Numbered from the stretch's first letter, positions 51,161 to 60,540 are shown. The stretch: DNA of 64,000 nt from Sinorhizobium sp. 6-70 (GCF_030124375.1 NZ_JASKLS010000003.1:417337-481336), one strand, 5' to 3'. The notes: a model not told the origin generated them from the letters alone. Program-made: numbers and translations.

Positions 51161-52558
51161 ATGAGCAGAACTGTGCTGAATGCCGTGGGCAAAACGCTGT
51201 ACTATAGCGGAGGTTCGACGGCATGGTTTTCCGCGACAGGATCGGGCCCCACGCTTTACGGGACGTCCGGTAACGATTCCATATGGGGCGACAGTTCCGT
51301 CAATGTCACCATGATCGGCGGGAAGGGCGACGACATCTATTATCTCTATTCCGGGATTAATCGGGCGCAAGAGGTGGCGGGCGAGGGTGTCGATACAATC
51401 AACACCTGGATGAGCTACACGCTGCCGGCCAATTTCGAGAACCTGACCGTCACCGGCAACGGACGTTTCGCTTTCGGCAATGACGGCGACAATATCATCA
51501 CCGGTGGCTCCGGCAGCCAGACCATCGACGGCGACGGCGGCAATGACGTCCTGATCGGGGCGGGCGGTGCCGACATCTTTGTCTTTTCGAAGGGCAATGG
51601 CAGCGATCTGATTACCGATTTCAGTTCGAATGATGTCGTGCGGCTGAACCGCTACGGTGTAACCTCGTTCGACCAGATGCTCGACAATATGGTGCAGGAG
51701 GGGGCCAATCTCCGCCTTAACTTTGCCAACGGCGAGAGCCTGGTCTTCGCCGATACGACGGTCGACGAACTGCAGGCAAGCCAGTTCCAGTTGAGCCTTG
51801 ACCGATCCGTTCTGACGCAGACCTTTTCCGACGACTTCAACACCCTGCAGCTTCGTGACGGCGCAAGCGGCATCTGGGATGCAAAATTCTGGTGGGCGCC
51901 CGACAAGGGAAGTACACTCTCCGGAAACGGGGAGCTTCAATGGTATATCAACCCGGCCTATCAGCCCACGGCTTCCGCTAATCCGTTTTCCGTCAACAAC
52001 GGTGTCCTGACGATCACGGCGACGCCGGCGTCCGATGCCATTCAGGCTGAGATCAACGGTTTCGACTACACCTCCGGCCTGCTCACGACCCATTCGTCCT
52101 TTGCCCAGACCTACGGCTATTTCGAGATTCGCGCCGACATGCCGGACGACCAAGGTGTCTGGCCGGCCTTCTGGCTTCTGCCGGCCGACGGCTCGTGGCC
52201 GCCCGAACTGGATGTCGTGGAAATGCGCGGGCAGGACCCGAACACCATGATCGCCACCGTTCACTCCAACGAAACCGGCTCGCGGACCAGTATTGCAAGC
52301 GCCGTCAAGGTCGCCGACACCAGCGGCTTCCACAAATACGGGGTGCTTTGGACGGAAGACGAGATCGTCTGGTACTTCGATGACGTCGCGGTCGCACACG
52401 CCGACACGCCTTCGGACATGCACGAGCCGATGTACATGCTCGTGAATCTCGCCGTCGGGGGCATTGCAGGCACGCCCGCCGACGGCCTTGTCGACGGGGC
52501 TGAAATGAAGATCGACTACATCAAGGCCTATTCGCTCGACGCCGACTGGCATATCTGA
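51161..52558 (+). CDS. exsH: Secreted succinoglycan depolymerase ExsH
   Basis: A 465-residue extracellular endo-1,3-1,4-beta-glycanase. The N-terminal half has calcium-binding RTX-type nonapeptides (GGKGDDIYYL, GNDGDNIITGG, GDGGNDVLIGAGGADIF), the mark of type I (PrsD-PrsE) secretion without a signal peptide. The C-terminal half is a GH16 domain with the catalytic ELDVVE near residues 349-354 and WPAFWLLPADG. Length matches ExsH of S. meliloti. It cooperates with ExoK in trimming nascent polymer. It lies about 20 kb outside the exo cluster. Confidence 0.93.
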   Translation: MSRTVLNAVGKTLYYSGGSTAWFSATGSGPTLYGTSGNDSIWGDSSVNVTMIGGKGDDIYYLYSGINRAQEVAGEGVDTINTWMSYTLPANFENLTVTGNGRFAFGNDGDNIITGGSGSQTIDGDGGNDVLIGAGGADIFVFSKGNGSDLITDFSSNDVVRLNRYGVTSFDQMLDNMVQEGANLRLNFANGESLVFADTTVDELQASQFQLSLDRSVLTQTFSDDFNTLQLRDGASGIWDAKFWWAPDKGSTLSGNGELQWYINPAYQPTASANPFSVNNGVLTITATPASDAIQAEINGFDYTSGLLTTHSSFAQTYGYFEIRADMPDDQGVWPAFWLLPADGSWPPELDVVEMRGQDPNTMIATVHSNETGSRTSIASAVKVADTSGFHKYGVLWTEDEIVWYFDDVAVAHADTPSDMHEPMYMLVNLAVGGIAGTPADGLVDGAEMKIDYIKAYSLDADWHI

Positions 52559-52575
52559 GTGATGCAGTCGCATAA

Positions 52576-52604
52576 GCGGAGGCCGGCAAGGCTGCGGCCT
52601 CCGC
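52576..52604. terminator. Convergent hairpin between exsH and the sugar-binding-protein gene
   Basis: GCGGAGGCC (52576-52584) pairs exactly with GGCCTCCGC (52596-52604), 18 bp after the exsH stop and 10 bp before the stop of the opposing gene. It could terminate both. No long T-run. Confidence 0.55.
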
Positions 52605-52613
52605 TGCAATGCG

Positions 52614-53603
52614 TTATTTCTGAATGCAGGTGTCGACGGTGTCCTTGGTGCATTCGTCGAGACCGGTGAACACCGGGTCTTCGACCGGCTTGCCGGCGAT
52701 CAGGTCCAGCATTACCGCCGGCGCCTTGTAACCCATCTCGAATGGCCGCTGGCCGACGAGCGCTGTTACGAGGCCCTCGCGCGCGATCGCGACTTCGTCG
52801 CCGATGGTGTCGGCGGCGCCGATGACGAACTCGTTCTTGGCGATCTTGTCGGCCATCGGCTTGAAGAGGTCGCGATAAGGCTGCGGTGCACCGAACAACG
52901 GCCAGCCGCCCATGATGCCGAAGGCATCGAGGTCGGGGTTGGCCGCAAGGATATCGGTCATGGCCTGGACGCCCTTGGCGCCATCGTCATTGGTGAACAC
53001 CGGGCAGCCGGCGACTTCGGTCCAGCCGCCTTCACCCTTCAACTCTGCCAGGCCCTTTTGGCCGGTCAGAGTGTCGCGCATCCCCTGGGCCCGGCGCAGA
53101 ATGTTGTCTGCACCCGGGTTGCCTTCGATCGTGCAGATCTTGCCACCATCGGGTTTGGCCTTCTTGATGTATTCGGCGATCCGCGCGCCCATCAGGTAGT
53201 TGTCGGTGCCAAGATAGGTTTTGCGCAGTGCCGAATCTTCTGCGGCAAGATCCGCATCCAGCGTCATAACCGGAATCGACGGATTGGCCGTCTTCAGCGT
53301 CTGGGCTATGAGTTTCGCGTTTGACGGCGAGATGGCGATAGCGGCCGTTTCCGCCTTGCCGAGCATATCCTGGACGATCTGCGCCTCGCCAGCCTCGTCC
53401 GATGTCGATGCCGGTCCGGTATAGAAGCACTCAAATTCCGAATCCGGGTTTTCCTTGTTCCACTTCTGGCAACCCTGGTTGATCGCTTCGAAGAACGGGT
53501 TGTCGAGGCCCTTCACGACGATGACGAGCTGTTTCTTCTGGGCCATGGCCGTTCCGGCGCTGAGTGCCAAGACGGCAACGGCAAGCAATAGTGCCTTCCT
53601 CAT
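52614..53603 (-). CDS. Ribose/fructose-type sugar-binding protein of an ABC importer
   Basis: A 329-residue periplasmic-binding-protein type 1 (RbsB/FrcB-like). Signal peptide ALLLAVAVLALSAGTAMA. The mature protein starts KKQLVIVVKGLDNPFFEAINQG and has IAISPSNAKLIAQTLKTA, PVMTLDADLAAEDS and YLGTDNYLMGARIAEYI, all typical. Two cysteines near the C-terminus (DECTKDTVDTC) may form a disulfide. It shares a strand with the epimerase gene, 48 bp away. The cognate ATPase and permease are on the other strand beyond. Confidence 0.9.
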   Translation of the reverse strand: MRKALLLAVAVLALSAGTAMAQKKQLVIVVKGLDNPFFEAINQGCQKWNKENPDSEFECFYTGPASTSDEAGEAQIVQDMLGKAETAAIAISPSNAKLIAQTLKTANPSIPVMTLDADLAAEDSALRKTYLGTDNYLMGARIAEYIKKAKPDGGKICTIEGNPGADNILRRAQGMRDTLTGQKGLAELKGEGGWTEVAGCPVFTNDDGAKGVQAMTDILAANPDLDAFGIMGGWPLFGAPQPYRDLFKPMADKIAKNEFVIGAADTIGDEVAIAREGLVTALVGQRPFEMGYKAPAVMLDLIAGKPVEDPVFTGLDECTKDTVDTCIQK

Positions 53604-53651
53604 TCCTTCCTCCCTTGAAACAAACGGGCACCCACGTGCCCGCCACACAAA

Positions 53652-54632
53652 TCAACCCGGGTACCAGACGACGCGCGGATCATCCCCCGAACGCTCGTAC
53701 TGCCAAGCCGAGTCGATAAGCTTTTCCATGTCATACTCAGGTCGCCAGTTCAGCAGGTACTTCGCCTTGCTGTTGTCCATCCAGTTCGAGTGAAACTGGC
53801 TTGCTATGTCGACAGAAGCGAGGCCGCGGGTGCGGGCGAGATAAGCGGCGACCTCGCCATAGTCGACCGGCCTGTCCATTGAGATATTGAAGAGCTGCCG
53901 CGTCGCGCGTGGATTGTCGATCGCCGCCAATATGGCGGAGACCAGATCATCGACATGCACGAAATTACGTTTCAGCGGCCGCCCGTCGGCATCGCGCAGC
54001 AGCGGCACCGTGCCGTTTTCGGCGTAGCGCTTTGCGTCGGCCTGCGGAACGAGGCTCTTCCACACCGGACCGCCGAAGACGTCATCGCCGAAAGACAGCG
54101 TGTACTTGAAGTCGTCCTTCTCCATGATCCAAGGCGCGCGCAGACAGCAGCCGTTGAGGCCGTACTGAATGCCGAACTGCTCCAGCATCACCTCTTCGAG
54201 CACCTTCGACAACGCGTAGCACCCGGGATACGCCTGATGCGGCACCTTCTCTGTAATCGGCCCGTCATGGCGGTAGTAGAAATGGCCGATACCGGCGTCG
54301 CCGCCGATGAGGATGAACTGGGACGCGGTCGCGCTGGCGCGGAACTCCTCCAGCAGCCAGAAAAGCCCCTTGACCGTGACATCGATGACGTCGTCGGGTG
54401 TTTCCTTGCAGGTGGCGAGGTGGACCACATGGGTGATGTCGGTGAGCGCTTCAGACACGACGCGCCGATCGGCGATCGATCCGCGCGCCACCTCGACCCG
54501 GTCGGTTTCCGGACACAGACGATTATGACAAAGCGCACGGATGCGCGCCTTGGGAAATCGCGGATCGTCAAGCAGCCCAGCAATGAAGTGCCGCCCGACC
54601 TTGCCCGTTGCACCGGTGACAAGGATCAGCAT
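53652..54632 (-). CDS. NAD-dependent sugar epimerase/dehydratase
   Basis: A 326-residue extended SDR. NAD site ILVTGATGKVGRHFIAGLL at the N-terminus, VVHLATCKETPDDVIDVTV, the catalytic YALSKVLEE (YxxxK, about residue 144) and a C-terminal LLNWRPEYDMEKLIDSAW seen in nucleotide-sugar epimerases and uronate dehydrogenases. Substrate not deducible. It is upstream of the binding-protein gene in the same operon and divergent from the importer's ATPase gene, suggesting that it processes the imported sugar. Confidence 0.83.
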   Translation of the reverse strand: MLILVTGATGKVGRHFIAGLLDDPRFPKARIRALCHNRLCPETDRVEVARGSIADRRVVSEALTDITHVVHLATCKETPDDVIDVTVKGLFWLLEEFRASATASQFILIGGDAGIGHFYYRHDGPITEKVPHQAYPGCYALSKVLEEVMLEQFGIQYGLNGCCLRAPWIMEKDDFKYTLSFGDDVFGGPVWKSLVPQADAKRYAENGTVPLLRDADGRPLKRNFVHVDDLVSAILAAIDNPRATRQLFNISMDRPVDYGEVAAYLARTRGLASVDIASQFHSNWMDNSKAKYLLNWRPEYDMEKLIDSAWQYERSGDDPRVVWYPG

Positions 54633-54891
54633 GCTCCTGCTCCCCTTTTCAAAGCTAATATCCGCGAGCTTCGCTCGTCAACGAGTATTTGTAATACAAA
54701 ATGGATTCTTGCCCGCGTGCGGCGATTGAATCGCAGGACAATCGATTGACGCTGTCGCAAGGTTTTGCGTACATTCGCATAATCGCTCTCTGGGGGAGAA
54801 AATCGGAGAAGCGGGATCGCGACGGCTCCGCATCCAGGGTGGAGGGTTTGGAGCGGCCGCAAGCCTAAGGCTATCGGGAGGATAGAAGGCC

Positions 54892-55632
54892 GTGGCGGTT
54901 CTCGAACTCGCCAACATTTCCAAACATTTCGGCGCCATCCAGGCGGTCAGCGACGTTTCGCTTGCGCTGGACGCGGGGCAGGTGGTGGGCCTGATGGGCG
55001 ACAACGGCGCCGGCAAGTCCACATTGGTGAAGATGATAGCTGGCAACTTTCGGCCAAGCCACGGCACCATGCGCCTCGACGGCGAGGAACTGGTGCTTCA
55101 TCGACCCGTGGAGGCGCGCAAATACGGGATCGAGATCGTCTACCAGGATCTGGCGCTCTGCAACAACCTGACGGCCGCGGCAAATGTGTTCCTCGGACGC
55201 GAACTGCGGCGCGGTCTCGGTCCGCTGCGCATTCTCGACCACAAGAGAATGTACAAGCGTGCCGGCGAAATTTTCAGGGAGCTGAAATCGGAAACGCGAC
55301 CGCGTGATCTCGTCAAGCAGATGTCAGGCGGTCAGCGGCAGGCGGTGGCAATTGCCCGCACGATGCTCTCCGAGGCAAAGATCGTGCTCATGGACGAACC
55401 CACCGCAGCGATCTCGGTCCGTCAGGTGGCGGAAGTCTTGAACCTGATCCGGGAACTGCGCGACCGGGGCATTGCGGTCATCCTGATCAGCCACCGCATG
55501 CCCGACGTCTTCGACGTCGCCGACCGTGTCATCGTGATGCGGCGGGGCCGAAAGGTTGCAGACAAGCCGATTGCCGCAAGCTCACCGGAAGAAGTTACCG
55601 GACTAATTACCGGCGCGATCGAACAGGTATGA
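54892..55632 (+). CDS. Sugar ABC transporter ATP-binding protein (FrcA-like, single domain)
   Basis: A 246-residue ATPase: Walker A GDNGAGKSTLVKMIAG (about residue 38), signature MSGGQRQAVAIARTM, Walker B IVLMDEPTAAIS, H-loop LISHRMPDVF. Unlike RbsA it has one ATPase domain, as in the FrcBCA system. The Walker B is followed by AISVRQ rather than the usual ALD loop, typical of this family. Start: GTG with GAAGG nearby; no alternative ATG fits. It pairs with the permease that follows. Confidence 0.9.
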   Translation: MAVLELANISKHFGAIQAVSDVSLALDAGQVVGLMGDNGAGKSTLVKMIAGNFRPSHGTMRLDGEELVLHRPVEARKYGIEIVYQDLALCNNLTAAANVFLGRELRRGLGPLRILDHKRMYKRAGEIFRELKSETRPRDLVKQMSGGQRQAVAIARTMLSEAKIVLMDEPTAAISVRQVAEVLNLIRELRDRGIAVILISHRMPDVFDVADRVIVMRRGRKVADKPIAASSPEEVTGLITGAIEQV

Positions 55633-55669
55633 TGACACTACAGCGCCGCGAGAGAGACGAAGGTCGACG

Positions 55670-56668
55670 ATGGCAGCAACGCTGGAACGGACCATAGAAC
55701 ACAGGCAGCAAACCTGGCCGGCGGCGTTGCTCGCGAGCCAGACGTTCTGGGTGCTGATTGCGGTGATCTTCGCCTGCATATTCTTGTCTTTCGCTACCGA
55801 CTCCTTCGCCACAGCGAAGAATCTCTACAACATCACCCGCAACGTGACGTTCGTTGCGATCATCGCTCTCGGAATGACCCTGGTCATCATTACCGGCGGC
55901 ATCGATCTCTCCGTCGGATCCGTGCTTTGCCTGTGCAGCATGGTGCTGGCGGTCGTCATGCACGCCGGCTACAGCATCGAGGTCGGCATCGCCGCCTCGA
56001 TCGGCACCGCGCTTCTGATCGGCGCCTTCAACGGGGTCATGATCGCCTATCTCGGGTTTCCACCCTTCGTGATCACGCTCGGCATGCTGTCGATCGCACG
56101 CAGCCTGGCGATGGTGGCGTCGAACAACACCGTCGTTTTTCAGTTCGGACCGGATCATGACAAGTTGCTGGCGCTCGGCGGCGGCGCATGGTTCTTCGGC
56201 ATCGCCAATCCCGTGCTCTACATGGTCGCGCTGGCGCTCCTCACCGGTTTCGTGCTGCGCTGGACCAAGTTCGGCCGCTACGTATTTGCCATCGGCGGCA
56301 ACGAGCAGGCGGCCACTCTCACGGGCGTTCCGGTCAGAAGGATCAAGGTTGCCGTCTACATGATCTCCGCGCTCGCGGCCGGGGTCGCCGGCATCATTCA
56401 GACCGGCTGGCTCGGTGCCGTTACCACCAACATCGGCGCGGGAATGGAACTCCAGGTTATTGCCGCGGCGGTGATCGGCGGCGCTAATCTTGCCGGCGGC
56501 GTCGGCACGGCGTCTGGAGCGTTGATCGGCGCGGCGCTCATCGAAGTGATCCGTAACAGCCTTGGACTGCTCGGCATCAACGCCTTTTGGCAGGGCACTT
56601 TCATCGGCGGCGCCACAGTACTCGCCGTTCTATTCGACCGGATCCGCAACTTCCGGCAAAGCGAATAA
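55670..56668 (+). CDS. Sugar ABC transporter permease (RbsC/FrcC type)
   Basis: A 332-residue branched-type permease with about ten hydrophobic segments. Motifs: IIALGMTLVIITGGIDLSVGS, FPPFVITLGMLSIARSLAM, FAIGGNEQAATLTGVPVRRIK (ATPase contact) and AAVIGGANLAGGVGTASGALIG. It completes the importer with the preceding ATPase and the opposite-strand binding protein. The substrate is probably a monosaccharide. Confidence 0.92.
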   Translation: MAATLERTIEHRQQTWPAALLASQTFWVLIAVIFACIFLSFATDSFATAKNLYNITRNVTFVAIIALGMTLVIITGGIDLSVGSVLCLCSMVLAVVMHAGYSIEVGIAASIGTALLIGAFNGVMIAYLGFPPFVITLGMLSIARSLAMVASNNTVVFQFGPDHDKLLALGGGAWFFGIANPVLYMVALALLTGFVLRWTKFGRYVFAIGGNEQAATLTGVPVRRIKVAVYMISALAAGVAGIIQTGWLGAVTTNIGAGMELQVIAAAVIGGANLAGGVGTASGALIGAALIEVIRNSLGLLGINAFWQGTFIGGATVLAVLFDRIRNFRQSE

Positions 56669-56677
56669 GCATCCGTC

Positions 56678-57922
56678 TCAGCCCTTCACCAGAATTCGCC
56701 GCATCTCCTCGATCGCGGCGTCGAACTGCGGGTCCTTTCCTGCCGCATACGGCAGGCTGAATGGCACCGGAATGTCGGGATCGACGCCTCGCCCTTCGAG
56801 CCGCAGTCCCTCGTCGATGACAGCGTCCGAGACTGCCAGTTCGAGCAGGCTGTCGTCAGGCAGCAGATAGGCGCGGCCGGCGAGCAGAGCGCCGGCCGTT
56901 CGCGTGCCGACGAGCGGAATTCCGTTCAGTTTCAAGGCGTAGGCGAAGAGTTCTAATCCACTCCTGGCACCCTCGTCGATGATCGCCACCACGGGCCGGC
57001 GCCAGCGCACGTTGGCGAGTGTCTCTTTTCCCCCTCGGGAGATCAGCCGAAACGTCGGCGTGTCGCCCACAAAGAGCTCCGCCGCATCGGCCGGCCCGCC
57101 GCCCCACCGGCCGCGCAGGTCGACGATCACACCGTCGGCATCCTTGAGGCGCCCGGTGGCAAGCTCGCGGGCGACGATGTCCAGCCCATCTTCCGTCGAA
57201 AGCGTCCACAGTCGAAGATAACCGATCCGCCGTCCGTCATGCTCCGTCACTTTTACGCTGCTCTCGATCGCCCGCTCGAATGTCCGTAGCGGCCTCAGTC
57301 GCTCGACAGTAGCCTTGACGGCGATCGGTGCAGCGCCCGGCTGACGCCGCAACCGAACTTCGACGCTTCGCCCGACCTTGTCTCGAAAGGATTCGACTTC
57401 GCTGTAGGGGGCGCCATCCACCGAGAGGACCTCGTCGCCGACGAGAATTCCCGCGCGGTCGGCAGGCGAGCCGTCATATACATCGGTGACGAACCGCGGG
57501 CCATTGCTCTGCGTGACCATGCCGATGCCGGCATAGTTCACTTCCCCATCCGGCGGAAACAATCGCCGCATGTCGTTGCGGACGGCAAAGCGGAATATAT
57601 CGATGAGCTCGAAATAGTCGATCGTATCGCGTTTGAAGCGGGCGGTATGCGACGCACCGAGGCTGGCGAGAACAGTATCGATTGCCTTGTCGACCTCAAC
57701 CCGTGAACTCTTGGCGGTTAGCGGCACATCGTCAATCTCCCGGCGCACCGTCGCGACGAACCGGTCGAGCGCCGATGCGTCATGAAAATTGTCGACCGCG
57801 AGCGAGACCGCCCGGTCGAAGACCGGCTGTCCCGATCGGGGCGGCTCGAGGGCGAAGGCTCGCGCGGATGTGAAAAATAGCAAAAGTATGAGGGGGATGG
57901 AGCCGACCGTCCTTGCGCGCAT
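56678..57922 (-). CDS. Periplasmic S41 (C-terminal processing) peptidase with PDZ domain
   Basis: A 414-residue exported serine protease. Signal peptide PLILLLFFTSARAFA, then a helical N-terminal part, a PDZ domain (about 130-205: YAGIGMVTQSNGPRFV, ADRAGILVGDEVLSVDG), and the peptidase domain. The catalytic region is IDEGARSGLELFAYALK (Ser about 320) followed by GTRTAGALL; the classical Ser-Lys pair is not certain. It is convergent with the sugar importer (9 bp) but on its own promoter. Role: trimming or degrading periplasmic proteins. Confidence 0.85.
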   Translation of the reverse strand: MRARTVGSIPLILLLFFTSARAFALEPPRSGQPVFDRAVSLAVDNFHDASALDRFVATVRREIDDVPLTAKSSRVEVDKAIDTVLASLGASHTARFKRDTIDYFELIDIFRFAVRNDMRRLFPPDGEVNYAGIGMVTQSNGPRFVTDVYDGSPADRAGILVGDEVLSVDGAPYSEVESFRDKVGRSVEVRLRRQPGAAPIAVKATVERLRPLRTFERAIESSVKVTEHDGRRIGYLRLWTLSTEDGLDIVARELATGRLKDADGVIVDLRGRWGGGPADAAELFVGDTPTFRLISRGGKETLANVRWRRPVVAIIDEGARSGLELFAYALKLNGIPLVGTRTAGALLAGRAYLLPDDSLLELAVSDAVIDEGLRLEGRGVDPDIPVPFSLPYAAGKDPQFDAAIEEMRRILVKG

Positions 57923-57950
57923 GGGCCGATTTCCGTTTCTGTTTCGGCTG

Positions 57951-58055
57951 CTGCATGTTTCCCTAGAACGTCGCCGATTTAGGGATAAAAAACATGCAGT
58001 AATTCAACGTGCTACAGTGTCCTTTGCGCGTCCAACAGGACGTGCGGCGCCGTAG
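57951..58055. repeat. Family B palindromic repeat, copy 4
   Basis: CTGCATGTTTCCCTAGAACG, TCGC, CGATTTAGGGATAAAAAACATGCAG (first palindrome with compensating changes), then GTGCTACAGTGTCC...GCGGCGCCGTAG. The paired changes in the stem suggest that the hairpin, not just the sequence, is kept. Confidence 0.85.
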
Positions 58056-58180
58056 TATCGGTGAAACCGAGGCTGGATTGCGACGTCGGCAAACAACATT
58101 CCGTGATGTCGTGGCGCTTCCGGTGGTTTGTGAGTGCAGCCGGGAACAACGTCCAGGCGAGCAATGTTCGGTGATTTGTC

Positions 58181-58672
58181 ATGGCTGGAAGACGAACAAT
58201 GCCCTTATATCTGACTGCACTTGCCTCGCTTTTGCTGACCGCGCTCAGTCTCGGCCCGTCATTTGCCCATGTGCTGGAGGCGCCGCCGCGGCTCATCGTA
58301 TGGTCGCCTGAACTCTGGCGAGAGGCGACAGTCTTCAACGGTCAGTTCGAACTCTTTGCCCAGATCGGTGGCCCGATCGACATCGCGGCAATATTGGTGG
58401 CGGCGTTGCTCACTTATCTGCTCGCGGGTGAGCGCCCCGCCGTCTGGTTTGCCTTGGCGGGCACCTGCCTGTTGGTACTAGGCCTCGGAGCGTGGTTCAC
58501 ACTCGTTGCACCGGTGAACGCCGTGTTGGATCGCTGGACGCCTGGTCCCATCCCGAGCGATTTCGCGTCGATTCGGTTGCAATGGGAAACGGGACATATG
58601 GTGGTCGCGGCATTAAAATTCCTGGCCTTCGCTTCGATAGGTGCGGCAGTGCTGGGGCCGCGACTGCCGTGA
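58181..58672 (+). CDS. Four-helix membrane protein, DUF1772-like
   Basis: A 163-residue inner-membrane protein with about four hydrophobic segments (LTALASLLLTALSLGPSFAHVLE, DIAAILVAALLTYLL, VWFALAGTCLLVLGLGAWF, VVAALKFLAFASIGAAV). The SIRLQWETGHMVVA stretch resembles the RxxWExxH signature of DUF1772. Function unknown. An internal ATG at 58199 is also possible. It is convergent, 4 bp apart, with a second protein of similar layout. Confidence 0.7.
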   Translation: MAGRRTMPLYLTALASLLLTALSLGPSFAHVLEAPPRLIVWSPELWREATVFNGQFELFAQIGGPIDIAAILVAALLTYLLAGERPAVWFALAGTCLLVLGLGAWFTLVAPVNAVLDRWTPGPIPSDFASIRLQWETGHMVVAALKFLAFASIGAAVLGPRLP

Positions 58673-58676
58673 TTGG

Positions 58677-59177
58677 CTAGAGCGCGACAGCCATCACGAG
58701 GAGGATGAAACTGATCAAGCCAAACACCGCCCGTGCGACATGTGAGAATTCCCACTGATCACGCAGATTGGTCCAATCCGGATCGCCGGAATGAGCAGGA
58801 TCGCGCGCAGCGGCCAGCGAAAAGAAACCGGCGCTGACGCCTCTCAATTCGACATCCTTGAGCCAGAAATTGTTCACGGGATGCGTCAGGGTCCAGTAGA
58901 TCGCCTGCATGGCCAATAGTCCGATGAAGGCCGAGGCTATCAGCCAGAAAGCCAGTGTGCCGGGAGGCGTCAAGAACAGCAGAACGGCACTGAACAGCAG
59001 GCCGAGAGGCTCGGCCGCACCTCCGATGGTGAAGCCGGGATAGTAGATCGGTTGAATGGCGAAATACTGTTCCCTGGCCAATCTGAGCTTGCCGGGCAAT
59101 TCGAGCGCATGCGCGAGCGCAAGCGCCATGGCAATAGCCACGACGGTGATCGTCAGAACCTGCAAGGCAAGGAACAT
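58677..59177 (-). CDS. Four-helix membrane protein, DUF1772-like (second copy)
   Basis: A 166-residue membrane protein, with MFLALQVLTITVVAIAMALALAHALELPGKLRL and a C-terminal LRDQWEFSHVARAVFGLISF, the same RxxWExxH-type motif as its neighbour. About four hydrophobic segments. The two genes face each other with 4 bp between stops and look like distant paralogues. Function unknown. Confidence 0.75.
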   Translation of the reverse strand: MFLALQVLTITVVAIAMALALAHALELPGKLRLAREQYFAIQPIYYPGFTIGGAAEPLGLLFSAVLLFLTPPGTLAFWLIASAFIGLLAMQAIYWTLTHPVNNFWLKDVELRGVSAGFFSLAAARDPAHSGDPDWTNLRDQWEFSHVARAVFGLISFILLVMAVAL

Positions 59178-59252
59178 GGTCGAACCTGTTTCCGCTTCAG
59201 GGTCGAACGCTTCACCCCATGTTCAGTTCCCATGCATTCACCGCCGAAAGAC

Positions 59253-60383
59253 TCAAAAATGAGTGTATTCGCCCTTGTCCCGGCGCAGGTGGCCGAAACG
59301 GAAGCTGCCCGATGCGGCCGCACGCACCATCATCATCTCGCCGATCGTCTCATGGGTCATGAGACCGACAAGATGGTCCGCACCATCGACCACCGCAACG
59401 GCGGGAGAACTTGTCTGCTGCATCAGTTTCAGACTCTCTTCGAGGCGCTTGCGGTAGTGGATACGCGGGATGTCGTGGCGCATCGCGCTGACGACCGGCG
59501 TTTCGGCCCCTCTTTCCTTCAGAGTCCGGATCATGTCGTCGCGTGTCAGCAGCCCCTCGAAGCGGCCGGTGGCGTCGACGACGGGGAACTCGCGTTGCGT
59601 CGTTGCAAGCAGCATCTCGATCGCCTCGTCGATCGTCGCCGAGCGGTCGAGCCTTGCGAATTCGGTGACCATGACATCGGCGATGAGGACGCTGCCGGAC
59701 ACGGCACGGATATGCGCATTCTGTGCTTCGGCGGTCGCGGCCAGATAGACGAAGATGGCGATGAAGATCAGCAGCGGATTATAGAACAGGCCGATGAAAC
59801 CGAAAACGAAGGCAAGGCCCTGGCCGATTGCTGCGGCGATCTCCGTCGCCCTTGCCCAGGTGAGCCGCGAAGCGAGGGCTGCGCGCAGAACGCGGCCCCC
59901 ATCCATCGGAAAGGCCGGAATCATATTGAAAAGCACGAGAAAGACGTTGACCCCGGCAAGCCTTGCGAGAAAGCTCCTTCCGGGATCCTCGACCTCGGCC
60001 ATCTGCTCCATGCCGACCGAGCCGCCGAGCGCAAGAAAGATGAGCCCGGCGATCACGACATTGACGAGGGGACCGGCTATGGCGATCAGAAACTCCTCGC
60101 GAGGTTCCTCGGGCATGCGCTCGAGGCGGGCCACGCCGCCGATCGGCAGCAGCGTGATATCCGGTGTGTTGATTCCGAAATAGCGCGCCGCGGCGATGTG
60201 CCCGAACTCGTGCAGCACGACGCAGACGAAGACGGCAATGATGAAGATGATCCCTTCCCAGGCGGCAGGCGCCCCGCCAATGCGGTAATGCATCAGCCAT
60301 ATCCAGACAAGCAGGAGCGCAAAGGTGACATGCAGCCGTATCGCCGTGCCAGCGATTGTTCCAATCCTGAGAGACCAACCCAT
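59253..60383 (-). CDS. Site-2 protease (M50) with two CBS domains
   Basis: A 376-residue intramembrane zinc metalloprotease. HEFGH (residues 58-62) gives the zinc ligands and catalytic Glu; FNMIPAFPMDGGRV (Asp about 161) gives the third ligand. About six hydrophobic segments fill residues 10-215. Two CBS domains follow (about 225-365: VMVTEFARLDRSATIDEAIEML and AMRHDIPRIHYRKRLEESL), which often sense adenine nucleotides. Start at 60383 (MGWSLRIG); the longer frame to 60470 has no support. Substrate unknown. Confidence 0.9.
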   Translation of the reverse strand: MGWSLRIGTIAGTAIRLHVTFALLLVWIWLMHYRIGGAPAAWEGIIFIIAVFVCVVLHEFGHIAAARYFGINTPDITLLPIGGVARLERMPEEPREEFLIAIAGPLVNVVIAGLIFLALGGSVGMEQMAEVEDPGRSFLARLAGVNVFLVLFNMIPAFPMDGGRVLRAALASRLTWARATEIAAAIGQGLAFVFGFIGLFYNPLLIFIAIFVYLAATAEAQNAHIRAVSGSVLIADVMVTEFARLDRSATIDEAIEMLLATTQREFPVVDATGRFEGLLTRDDMIRTLKERGAETPVVSAMRHDIPRIHYRKRLEESLKLMQQTSSPAVAVVDGADHLVGLMTHETIGEMMMVRAAASGSFRFGHLRRDKGEYTHF

Positions 60384-60540
60384 GCGCGTCTCGCTCCCGC
60401 GTCCGGCTGCCGATAGGCAGCGTTCTTCTTCGATAACCTCACGCGTCGACCGAGGTGTCGACGACCCCATGATAGTCGATCACCCCGGCTTCGCCATGGC
60501 GAAGTGCCAATTGCGACGGTCAGGCCGTTTTTAAGAATGT

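Noticed and set aside
50966-52609. Upstream extension of the histidine kinase frame, giving 1463 codons
   Set aside because: The extension is the exact complement of exsH, has no domain pattern, and the ATG at 50965 has a good ribosome site.
59052-60416. 454-codon plus-strand frame over the site-2 protease
   Set aside because: His/Arg/Asp-rich shadow of the real minus-strand gene with HEFGH and CBS domains.
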